From: an uncultured Clostridia bacterium
Lineage (GTDB): Bacteria; Bacillota; Clostridia; TANB77; CAG-508
DNA length: 38,631 nt
Reading direction: 5' to 3'
Assembly (NCBI GenBank): GCA_947628425.1
Contig: CANQZV010000005.1
Location: 1-38,631, forward strand
Both the position numbers and the translations under genes were made by a program. The stretch's first letter is position 1; the number at the start of each line of letters is the position of its first letter. Below are positions 18,213 through 26,482 of this stretch, one piece after another. A model generated the notes under the pieces. The model was not told where the DNA came from. It worked only from the letters and a program-made list of their open reading frames with translations, and ran no database searches.

Positions 18213-19460
18213 TTAATTATTTTTATTATAATAATCATTATATAATTTAATAGCTGTTTCTGGACTATCTACACCTTGTCTATTTTTTACAGGTGCAAAG
18301 TCTTCTTCTCTTTTACCTCTTAAAATTACAATTTCATTAAAATAAGACCAAGCATCAAAAATAAATGTTTCAAATTTATAAACATTTGGTGTTTCTGGCT
18401 TTACTAAAACACCCTCATTATTTAAATAATCTGATTTTTTGTGTGCAATATGATATGGTAAGCTTTTTTTAGATAACATTTTTAATGCTTTTATATTAAA
18501 TAAGTTACACATTATATGTGATTCACCATATGTTAATTCTCCATCTATGTTTCTTTTATTTTTCATTTCATCTGACATTTCTGAGTATTCTATAACATGT
18601 ATTTTTCCATTTTTTTTGCAAATTGCACCAACTTTTTCTTCTGGAGAATTTTTTAAAATAGATTTTGTTGCAATTTTTACTTTTTTATCTTCTGCTATAC
18701 CAATAAGAATTGTATCTGCTATTTTTAATAAAATATTATCAATTGAACCAATAAAAATCCATTTTATTTTTCTTTTTTCCATATCTTTTATAATTCCATT
18801 TTTATACATAGCAATAAAAATTCCGCCATTACCGTTTGCCGCTTCTTTAATATTTTTTTTGCTTCCTATAATTAATTTTCCATTTTCTGTTAATAGTGGC
18901 AAATTGTCTTGCTTAAAAAACTTAATATATTCTTTTGGATAATTAAAGTATTGATGCTTTTCAAAAAATAAAATAATATCATTATTATTTTCTTCGCTTG
19001 TCATTATATACCATGGTATTACTACATTATATTTTAAGTTTATTTCCTTTAAATTATCTGCTAATATTTCAAATAGAAATTTAGATTTTGGTTCAATATC
19101 TATTTGAAAAGTCCCTTTTGGTCCATCATAGCCAAGTCTAGTACCTTGTCCACCTGACATAGTAACTAATGCATATTCATTATTTTTTATGATTTTTTCT
19201 CCTATTGAATTATAATAGTTTAGTTCTTCTTGTTTAAATTTATCTTTATTATAAGCAACAATTTCATCTATTCCTTCTGAACTTATAGGTTGCTTTTTTG
19301 AAAGTTCATTATATAAATTTGTTATTTTATTAAAATTTATATTATTTATTTGATACAAAATTTTTTGCTTTTCATTTTCGGTTAATTTTTCTAATAATGG
19401 TATAATTTGTTCTTGATTGTACTTATTTAATTTTTTTATTGCTTTCTTATAATCTTCCAA
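18213..19460 (-). CDS. UDP-sugar pyrophosphorylase (UDPGP family)
   Basis: Forms a UDP-sugar from UTP and a sugar 1-phosphate. The 415-residue protein has the nucleotide-binding loop MSGGQGTRLGYDGPKG of the UDPGP type 1 family, which includes eukaryotic-like UDP-GlcNAc/GalNAc pyrophosphorylases. Other family-like segments are WYIMTSEENNNDI, FFKQDNLPLL, NGNGGIFIAM and FIFDAWSYFNE. It is unlike the GalU or GlmU families common in bacteria. The sugar cannot be fixed from sequence; glucose-1-P, GlcNAc-1-P and GalNAc-1-P are all possible. It lies between the TagGH-like exporter and galE, so supply of an activated sugar for teichoic acid decoration is the natural reading. The ribosome binding site is AAGGAGA. 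Confidence 0.85.
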   Translation of the reverse strand: MEDYKKAIKKLNKYNQEQIIPLLEKLTENEKQKILYQINNINFNKITNLYNELSKKQPISSEGIDEIVAYNKDKFKQEELNYYNSIGEKIIKNNEYALVTMSGGQGTRLGYDGPKGTFQIDIEPKSKFLFEILADNLKEINLKYNVVIPWYIMTSEENNNDIILFFEKHQYFNYPKEYIKFFKQDNLPLLTENGKLIIGSKKNIKEAANGNGGIFIAMYKNGIIKDMEKRKIKWIFIGSIDNILLKIADTILIGIAEDKKVKIATKSILKNSPEEKVGAICKKNGKIHVIEYSEMSDEMKNKRNIDGELTYGESHIMCNLFNIKALKMLSKKSLPYHIAHKKSDYLNNEGVLVKPETPNVYKFETFIFDAWSYFNEIVILRGKREEDFAPVKNRQGVDSPETAIKLYNDYYNKNN

Positions 19461-19474
19461 TTTTGTTTCTCCTT

Positions 19475-20206
19475 TTAGCCTTTAATAGATGCATTATATA
19501 TATCCATTGCTTCGTCTATGTCTCCGTCAAATATTAATTTTCCTTTTTGCATTACCATACCTCTTTTGCAAAAATCTTTTGCTGTTTTTGTGGCATGTGT
19601 AACATATAATAATGTAATATTATCATTTTCCAATAATTCATTTATTTTTTTTATACACTTTCTTCTAAATTCTTCATCTCCAACACTTAATGCTTCATCT
19701 ACAATAAGTATTTCAGGCTCAATGTTTACATTAACAGAAAAACCAAGTCTTGCCTTCATTCCACTTGAATATGTTCTAACTGGTTGATCTATATAATTAT
19801 CTAATTCTGAAAATTCTATTATTATCGGCTCTAGTCTTTGTATTTCTTCATGTGGTAATCCTAATATTTGACCTTTCAAGTAAATATTTTCTCTCCCTGT
19901 AAATTCCGGATCAAATCCAGATGTTAGTTCTAAAAGTGCACTTACTCTTCCTTTAATAATAATATCACCTGAAGTTGGAAAAGCAGCTTCTGTTATCATT
20001 TTTAAAACAGTAGATTTTCCAGCACCATTTTTTCCAAACAAAGCTACAGATTCACCTTTATTAATTTTAAAAGATACATTATCTACTGCTTTTTTTGGTA
20101 TATATGGTGTATTTTTAAAAAAAATAGCTTTAAATCTTTTTTTATCGTTTTTATATAATTTATATGTTTTACATACATTTTTAAATTCAATTACAGTTTC
20201 AGACAT
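19475..20206 (-). CDS. tagH: polysaccharide/teichoic acid ABC exporter, ATPase subunit (TagH-like)
   Basis: Powers export of an undecaprenyl-linked polymer across the membrane together with the permease encoded next to it. The 243-residue ATPase has Walker A GKNGAGKST, a Q-loop region, the ABC signature YSSGMKARLGFSV, Walker B EILIVDEALSVGD and the switch histidine in LLYVTHATKT. The N-terminus, with the AVDNVSFKINKGESVALFGK pattern, is like TagH, Wzt and KpsT. There is no C-terminal extension of the kind seen in B. subtilis TagH or in O-antigen Wzt, so it resembles the short KpsT/TagH type. The permease gene lies 14 bases upstream. Confidence 0.9.
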   Translation of the reverse strand: MSETVIEFKNVCKTYKLYKNDKKRFKAIFFKNTPYIPKKAVDNVSFKINKGESVALFGKNGAGKSTVLKMITEAAFPTSGDIIIKGRVSALLELTSGFDPEFTGRENIYLKGQILGLPHEEIQRLEPIIIEFSELDNYIDQPVRTYSSGMKARLGFSVNVNIEPEILIVDEALSVGDEEFRRKCIKKINELLENDNITLLYVTHATKTAKDFCKRGMVMQKGKLIFDGDIDEAMDIYNASIKG

Positions 20207-20220
20207 TTTTATCCTCCATA

Positions 20221-21030
20221 CTATAAAACATCAGGTATTTCTTTTCTTAATTTTTTATAACTCCATAAAGCTAATATTATCATAATAATAGTAACAATTA
20301 TAAAATATAAAAGTGTTTCTGGTTGTTCCCAAAACCATACTTTATTTATAAAACAATTTCTAAAACCATTTACTAGATAAGTAACAGGATTTACCATTAG
20401 AACTTTTTTTAACCACACTATTTTAATTGTGTCTGGATTCCAAAGTATTCCTGATAACCAGAATACTGCTGTAATAAAGGATTTTACTAGGTTTGCAAAA
20501 TCTTTACTAATTGATGCAAGCATAGAAGAAAATAACCCCCAACTAGTAAAGAAAATAAATGATAGTAAAATATAAAAAGGTATTTGTAAATAATATATAT
20601 CTGGTGCATATCCAAAAAATGCAAATATAATTCCTACAATAACTAATAAAATAATATTAACCATATATTTAGATACACTTACAAATGTTGGTATTGTTGA
20701 TATAGGAAACTTCATTTTATTTACTAAATATCTATATTTTCTAATTGTTTCTGTACCACCTGTTATCATATCTCCAATATAGAACCATGGAACAAGTCCA
20801 GCAATTAACCATAAGAAGAATGGATATCCATTTACACCTTTTCCTGCTCTTAACCCAATACTAAATGCAAACCAATATACAAATATAGTAATAACTGGTT
20901 TAATAATTGCCCATGACCAACCTAATGCTGATCCTCTATAAGTTTTTACTAAATCTGCTTTTGCTAGTTTAAATATTTGACTTCTATACTCTATATGATC
21001 TTTTATAATATTTATAAATTCTTTTAGCAT
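20221..21030 (-). CDS. tagG: polysaccharide/teichoic acid ABC exporter, permease (TagG-like)
   Basis: The 269-residue membrane protein has about six hydrophobic segments and the ABC-2 type permease pattern. It begins with a cytoplasmic N-terminus (KADLVKTYRGSALGWSWAII) and the first helix, and ends with LALWSYKKLRKEIPDVL. LKKVLMVNPVTYLVNGFRN is a conserved segment in TagG, KpsM and Wzm permeases. With the adjacent ATPase it would flip a lipid-linked wall polymer. It follows the fusion glycosyltransferase after 26 bases; the ribosome binding site is GAAAGGA. Confidence 0.9.
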   Translation of the reverse strand: MLKEFINIIKDHIEYRSQIFKLAKADLVKTYRGSALGWSWAIIKPVITIFVYWFAFSIGLRAGKGVNGYPFFLWLIAGLVPWFYIGDMITGGTETIRKYRYLVNKMKFPISTIPTFVSVSKYMVNIILLVIVGIIFAFFGYAPDIYYLQIPFYILLSFIFFTSWGLFSSMLASISKDFANLVKSFITAVFWLSGILWNPDTIKIVWLKKVLMVNPVTYLVNGFRNCFINKVWFWEQPETLLYFIIVTIIMIILALWSYKKLRKEIPDVL

Positions 21031-21056
21031 TTTTATTCCTTTCTATATATTAAATA

Positions 21057-23432
21057 TTAAAATATATTTTCAAATTCTTTTAGTGCTTTTTTATTAAATT
21101 CCATTGCATCAAATCTTTTTAAATTGTTTATTTTACCGTTTATATAATCGTTCATTCCATCTATTATACCTTTTTCAGAATTTTCAACCAAATATACATA
21201 ACCTTGTCTAAAAAAATATTTAGGTTCAATATCTACTGTTACTACAGGAATATTTAAAATTAATGCTTCCATAATTGTTATTGGTAGTCCTTCATAGTAA
21301 GATGATAAAACAAATAAATTACATTTTTTTAATATAGACAATGGATTTCTAATGTTTTTTATAATTATAACATTTTTTAAATTCATATTTTGAACTTGTT
21401 TACATATATTTTCGAACTCTTTTCCATGTCCTCCAATAATTATTAAATAAACTTGGTCTTCCTTTAGATTATTATTTATACAAAATTCATTAAAACAATT
21501 AATTAATCTATCTAATCCTTTTTCTTTAGAAAATCTTGCAATGTTAATAAATTTTATTATTTTTGGATTGTTTAATATATTTTCTAGCTTGTCTTTTGAT
21601 ATATTAGAATATGTTTTTTGTTCAAATTCTATTGGAAGGTTAGATTTACAAATGATATCTTCTATATTATTTAAATTATGAACAATTTCTAACTTTTTTG
21701 GTTTTACATCTGCAAAACAATTATTAATTTCCTCATCCATATTCTCTCTTATTGCTATTACTTTATCATAATTTTGATAAGCTAATTTCAATGATGGCAT
21801 GTGTATATTTTGTCTTATTTTAAATTCTTCTTTTAAGTTACTGTGTGTATATCTTATTTTAATAGAATTTATTTGCATAAATAAATTAATAATTTCTTTA
21901 TTATACCCCTGAAAATCAATCGCATAATCAAATTTTATATTTGGATATAATCTATTAATTTCTCTTTTATATACATTTTCTATAATTTTTAAATTCTTTT
22001 TATTATATATGTTTTCTTCATAGAAGAGTCTTAATACCTCATCTTCTTTTTTATTTACAATTTTTTCGCCATCTATAGGAATGTAATTAATATCTTTCGG
22101 AAATTCATTAAGTAAATAATTATTCTTCTTTACTTCATCTTTAAAAAAAGTTAAATAATAATTTCTTTTTGTTAAGTCGATATTATTTATTAAGCCTTTT
22201 AATGCTGATGTAATTCCATTTTTGATTAAAGATCCTGTAAAAATAACAACATTTTCTTTGTTATTGTTAAATTCTTTCGCATCAATTACTTTTGATGGTA
22301 ATTTATTAATTAATATATTACAAATATTAGATGTTGCATCTCCTAATTCATTTAAAATATATTTTTTTAAATTGTTATTTGATATATCATCATTATTTTT
22401 AATTTTATAAAGCAACTTTTCTAGATTATTAGTTGCAAAAATACTAGGTTCTTCTTCAATATTAAGATATAATCCTATTTCTTCTTTAAAAGTTTTAATA
22501 TCATACATGTATGATATTATTTGATTATTCATTATTGAATAATCAAATAAAGAACTTGAATAATCTGTAATAAAAACATTTGATATACTTAAAACTTGAT
22601 TGAATTCATATTTTTTAGGAAATTTTTTTATTTTATTAAATTCTTCATAATTAATTTTTATTTTTTTATCTATTTTTGAATATACTAAATAATCTTCATC
22701 TAAATTATTATTTAAATATTGTAATAATTTTTTAATTTCATTTTTTTGTTCTTCTATATGTGTTTTATTTCTTTTTACAGGTGCATAAACTATTATTTTT
22801 AAATTTTTTGGATTTATTTTTTTCTTTAGCTTTTCTTGTTTATTTTTTTGAAAAAATATATCATTTTTAGGTAGACCACAAATAATATATTTACCATTAT
22901 ATATATTATCTAGCATATATGCTTTTCTGATTATATTTAGAGTATATTCGTTTGCACATATAACATAATCTGCCATTAAAAAATTTCTTTGCATGTTTCC
23001 TAATGAATATGAGCTTATTTTATTATCTCTTCCTATATGAATAAGTGGTATTTCGTCTACTATGTTAATATAAACTTGGTTTTGTTTTTTTATAAAATTG
23101 TTTGGAAGTGCACAGTTGCATATTAAAAATTTTGCTTCATATAATTTTTTATAGTATTGATCTGAGCCATATACTAATATTTTTACATTTTTAAAATTTT
23201 TATTTTTAATTTGCTTTAGAAAATATTCTATTTTGTCTTCCTTAAGCACAATATATTTTTTAAAATTTTTAAATTTAAAGTTTTTACACAATTCATTTAA
23301 TATATAATACAATGAACCCTCTAATCCGCTTTTAGAGGATTCTTGTAAAACAATTTCATTTTTTTTGATGTAAGAACTACTATAGTACTTTAATAGACTA
23401 TTTTCATTTAAAGTCTTTATTTTAAATAACAT
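21057..23432 (-). CDS. fusion: degenerate CDP-glycerol glycerophosphotransferase domain plus GT4 glycosyltransferase
   Basis: A 791-residue cytoplasmic or membrane-associated protein with two GT-B type units. Residues 1 to about 380 align with TagB/TagF glycerophosphotransferases: QVYINIVDEIPL (119-130) takes the place of the QVYIQTWHGTPL of the neighbour, and FITDYSSSLFDYSI (287-300) is kept. The catalytic WHG histidine is missing here (VDE), and so is the second one (YLVYSKID at 248-255 replaces ILFRAH). The C-terminal half looks like a normal GT4 enzyme, with FINIARFSKEKGLDRL and the E-x7-E motif YEGLPITIMEAL. I infer that the C-terminal half adds a sugar, while the N-terminal half may bind polymer or CDP-glycerol without transferring. 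The ribosome binding site is AAAGGGG. Confidence 0.85.
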   Translation of the reverse strand: MLFKIKTLNENSLLKYYSSSYIKKNEIVLQESSKSGLEGSLYYILNELCKNFKFKNFKKYIVLKEDKIEYFLKQIKNKNFKNVKILVYGSDQYYKKLYEAKFLICNCALPNNFIKKQNQVYINIVDEIPLIHIGRDNKISSYSLGNMQRNFLMADYVICANEYTLNIIRKAYMLDNIYNGKYIICGLPKNDIFFQKNKQEKLKKKINPKNLKIIVYAPVKRNKTHIEEQKNEIKKLLQYLNNNLDEDYLVYSKIDKKIKINYEEFNKIKKFPKKYEFNQVLSISNVFITDYSSSLFDYSIMNNQIISYMYDIKTFKEEIGLYLNIEEEPSIFATNNLEKLLYKIKNNDDISNNNLKKYILNELGDATSNICNILINKLPSKVIDAKEFNNNKENVVIFTGSLIKNGITSALKGLINNIDLTKRNYYLTFFKDEVKKNNYLLNEFPKDINYIPIDGEKIVNKKEDEVLRLFYEENIYNKKNLKIIENVYKREINRLYPNIKFDYAIDFQGYNKEIINLFMQINSIKIRYTHSNLKEEFKIRQNIHMPSLKLAYQNYDKVIAIRENMDEEINNCFADVKPKKLEIVHNLNNIEDIICKSNLPIEFEQKTYSNISKDKLENILNNPKIIKFINIARFSKEKGLDRLINCFNEFCINNNLKEDQVYLIIIGGHGKEFENICKQVQNMNLKNVIIIKNIRNPLSILKKCNLFVLSSYYEGLPITIMEALILNIPVVTVDIEPKYFFRQGYVYLVENSEKGIIDGMNDYINGKINNLKRFDAMEFNKKALKEFENIF

Positions 23433-23468
23433 ATTTTCCCCTTTATTTTATAATTTATATGTATTTAT

Positions 23469-23945
23469 TTAAAGTAATTCTTTATCTTTTTCTTTATCTG
23501 AATTATTATCATCTTTAGGAATAGGTATTTGATTTAACCCATTTACTGGCTTTTGTAGTCCTAATTCTCTTTTTATTTTAGTTGTAGAAACTCCTTCAGT
23601 TCTTGGTAAATATACTAATTCACAATAATCTTGTAAATATTCAAATTTATCGCTACCTGCCCAGTCTCCCCCCATAGCAGTAATATCAATATGATATTCT
23701 TTAATATCATTAATTTTTTGTTCCCAACTATTTTCTGGAATAACTAAATCTACATACCTTATAGCCTCTAACATTTTTTTTCTTGTTTCATAATCATGAT
23801 ATGCTTTTTTCCCTTTGGCTTCATTAAATTCGTCAGTAGAAAGAGCTACTACTAAATAATCTCCTAGAGCTTTAGCTCTTCTTAATAAATTAATATGTCC
23901 ATAATGTAATAAATCGAATGTTCCATAGGTTAGAACTCTTTTCAT
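23469..23945 (-). CDS. tagD: glycerol-3-phosphate cytidylyltransferase (TagD)
   Basis: Makes CDP-glycerol from CTP and glycerol-3-phosphate, the activated unit for poly-glycerol-phosphate teichoic acid. The sequence opens with VLTYGTFDLLHYGHINLL, carrying the HxGH nucleotide-binding motif, and has the second motif RTEGVSTTKIKREL. The usual enzyme is about 130 residues. This one is 158, with an added polar tail from about residue 132 that ends in a run of Asp and Lys, probably disordered. The ribosome binding site is GAGAGGA. It lies between the two glycerophosphotransferase genes and the fusion gene, exactly as expected for a teichoic acid locus. Confidence 0.95.
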   Translation of the reverse strand: MKRVLTYGTFDLLHYGHINLLRRAKALGDYLVVALSTDEFNEAKGKKAYHDYETRKKMLEAIRYVDLVIPENSWEQKINDIKEYHIDITAMGGDWAGSDKFEYLQDYCELVYLPRTEGVSTTKIKRELGLQKPVNGLNQIPIPKDDNNSDKEKDKELL

Positions 23946-23977
23946 TGTTTTATCATTCCTCTCTTAAATTTTTATAA

Positions 23978-25222
23978 TTATTTAATTACAATTTCTAATA
24001 CTCTTTTTGTTGCTTTTCCATCATCTAAATAATTAAACTTCTCATTAAATTTTTTATATTTTTCATCATATTCAAAATTTTTTGATATTTGCTGTATTTC
24101 TTTAACTAAACTTTGTTCATTTTCTACAATATTTCCTGGTAACTCATCTAAATTAATATAAAATCCTCTAATGTTATCTTGGTAATCTTTTAAATCATAC
24201 ATATAAAATATAATTGGTCTTTTTAATATTGCATAGTCAAAAAATACACTTGAATAATCTGTAATTAATATATCTGATATTACATATAAATCATTTATAT
24301 TTTCATAATTAGAAACATTATATACAAATCCTCTGTATTTATTAAAATCAAATGAATTTGCAACAAAGTAATGAGCTCTAAATAAGATAATATAATCATT
24401 TCCTAACTCTTTTTGTAATAAGTCAAAATCAACATCCATTCTGTATGTATACCCTACTCCTGAAGTATGCTGGTTATCTCTCCATGTTGGCGCATATAAA
24501 ATAATTTTTTTATTTCCTATATTATTAATATTAAGATTATATTTTATAGCTGTAATTGCTTCTTGAGTGTAGTTAGAAAGAAAGTCGTTTCTTGGGTACC
24601 CTTTTTCGACTATTTTACAATTTGGATTATTTTCTTTTAAATTAAAACAGCTTGTAAATTTTTCTGTACAAAATTTAGATGGAGAAAGCAAATATGTATA
24701 TCTCTCTGCATCAGCTTTATATTTATGTTGCATATCTTTTAAGCTATTTAGAGCATTTCCACCTTCTGTTGTTAAGTCATATCCTAATCTTTTTAAAGGT
24801 GTTCCATGCCAGGTTTGAATATAAACTTGTCCTTCTCTAGGTTTAATAGCTTCTGGTATTCTAGAGTTAGAAACAAAATATTTAGCCATACTATAATATT
24901 TAAAATATTCTTTAGAATTATATTTTACAATTATTGCTCTTGATAATGCTTGTATATATGTTTTACTAATAGGCTTTTTAAAACACCATATAAATTTAAA
25001 ATTGTCATATTTAGGGTCATTTAACATTTCTTCATATATAGCTTTTGGATTATCGGAATAAGTTCTTCCCATAAAGGATTCAAAAATAATCATATTTTCA
25101 TTAACTTTTGTTTTTCTACAATATTTGTTGTAAATTCTTTTTTTCTTTAGATATTCAATTTTTCTAAAAAAATTGCGCATAAATTGATTTTTCTTTATAA
25201 TATTTATTACTATTTTTTTCAT
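23978..25222 (-). CDS. tagF: CDP-glycerol glycerophosphotransferase (TagF/TarF-like)
   Basis: Transfers glycerol phosphate from CDP-glycerol to build the teichoic acid chain or its linkage primer. The 414-residue protein begins with a basic, amphipathic region likely to lie on the membrane. It has IQTWHGTPLKRLGYD with the catalytic histidine at residue 139, FRAHYF with the second histidine at 284, and the nucleotide-binding segment ILITDYSSVFFDYAI. Both catalytic histidines expected from the characterised Staphylococcus TagF are present, unlike in the fusion gene next door. The shorter length leaves open whether it acts as primase or polymerase. The ribosome binding site is AGGAGA. It follows the tagB-like gene after 10 bases. 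Confidence 0.9.
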   Translation of the reverse strand: MKKIVINIIKKNQFMRNFFRKIEYLKKKRIYNKYCRKTKVNENMIIFESFMGRTYSDNPKAIYEEMLNDPKYDNFKFIWCFKKPISKTYIQALSRAIIVKYNSKEYFKYYSMAKYFVSNSRIPEAIKPREGQVYIQTWHGTPLKRLGYDLTTEGGNALNSLKDMQHKYKADAERYTYLLSPSKFCTEKFTSCFNLKENNPNCKIVEKGYPRNDFLSNYTQEAITAIKYNLNINNIGNKKIILYAPTWRDNQHTSGVGYTYRMDVDFDLLQKELGNDYIILFRAHYFVANSFDFNKYRGFVYNVSNYENINDLYVISDILITDYSSVFFDYAILKRPIIFYMYDLKDYQDNIRGFYINLDELPGNIVENEQSLVKEIQQISKNFEYDEKYKKFNEKFNYLDDGKATKRVLEIVIK

Positions 25223-25232
25223 GCTATCTCTC

Positions 25233-26352
25233 CTAATTAATTATAAAATCTACTAAATTTTCAATTGCATTTTTACAGTCAATTTCTATATATTTTTTTT
25301 GATAGTAAATCAATTCTTTGATATTATATTCCTTTTTTTCTATTTTGTCCATTATTTCCACAAAGTTTTCACATATAAAAGATGGAAGTTCCTCTTTTAA
25401 ATTTATATTTAGACCTCTACTTTTTTCGTAATTATCTAAATCTTTCATTAATAAGAAGATTGGTTTTTCTAGAATACTTGCTTCTATTGATAATGCTGAA
25501 TAATCTGTGATAATATAATCAGCAATTTTAATTAAATCAAAAGTTGAATATTGACTATCTACTAAATATTTTTCTGGCACATTTGTATTATCTAAAGGAT
25601 GCAGTTTTATTATAACTTTATACTTTTTTTCGTCTATCGGAGTTTGAATAATATTTTCTACTAAATTAAAATTATTATGTTTTCTAAAGGTTGGAACATA
25701 TAAAATAATTTTTTTTGATTTGAATTCTGGGTATTTCTCTAATATTTCTGCATTTTTGCTATATTTTGAATTACTAATATATTCTAACCTAGGCAATCCT
25801 AATTTTATTATTTTTTCTTTAGATGTATTAAATGCCTCTGAAAATATATTTTTTGTTATATTACTAGGAGCTATAACATAATTATAATTTTTGTGCATAC
25901 ACATTAGTTTTGCAATTAAAGCAGAACTACCTTCTTTTTTATTTAAAATTTGATAACCAAATTTTTTAACAGCTCCAGATGCATGCCATATTTGTATAAT
26001 TTTTAAATTTTTTTTATGTTTTAAAATGCTAACTGGTATACAATAACTATCAATTACACACACTCTTGAAGTGGCTAAATAGTACATTATTTTTAATAAA
26101 TAAATTCCATATATTATTTTATTTTTTAGGCCATGTTCTATTTTTCTACACAATACAATTACATTAATATAATTGTAATCTTCATTAATTTTTTTCTTAA
26201 TTAATTCGAAATCTAAAGTAATTTTATTAGATTGTCTGCTAATTAATACTATTTGATTTTTTTTAATTGGTAACCCGTTTTATAAAAAAATAGATAAAAT
26301 TAGCTAAAAATTTAAAAATATTTACTCCAATTATAATAAAAATTTTTTTCAA
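25233..26352 (-). CDS. tagB: TagB-like CDP-glycerol glycerophosphotransferase, frameshifted near its N-terminus
   Basis: The long open part (25233 to about 26276) carries the catalytic histidines in IQIWHASGAVKKFG and VIIKLHPLDN and the segment YIITDYSALSIEASI. It is a TagB/TagF family enzyme, probably the linkage-unit primase. This frame opens without a usable start codon: upstream in-frame residues LPIKKNQIVLISRQS match the normal N-terminus of the family. A good start (AGAGGT, then TTG at 26352) lies in another frame and encodes MKKIFIIIGVNIFKFLANF... up to a TAA at 26263. Removing one G from the GGG at 26274-26276 joins the two into a 372-residue protein of normal length. So it is either a recent null mutation, phase variation, or a sequencing or assembly error. 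It is the first gene after the cluster promoter. Confidence 0.8.
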
Positions 26353-26413
26353 TTTAATACCTCTTTAACACTGCATTTAAAATTCTTATATTAAATATTT
26401 TTTATTAGTGTTT

Positions 26414-26442
26414 ATTATAATAAAAAATAGGCATATATGCAA
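26414..26442 (-). promoter_or_regulatory. promoter of the teichoic acid cluster
   Basis: Minus strand: -35 TTGCAT (26437-26442), 17-base spacer, perfect -10 TATAAT (26414-26419). It lies between dnaE and the tagB-like gene and gives a leader of about 55 bases before the TTG at 26352. No other strong promoter was noticed in the short gaps downstream as far as ligA. Confidence 0.7.
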
Positions 26443-26482
26443 GCATTTACTATTTACTCTTTATATTTACTAAATTAGTTCA

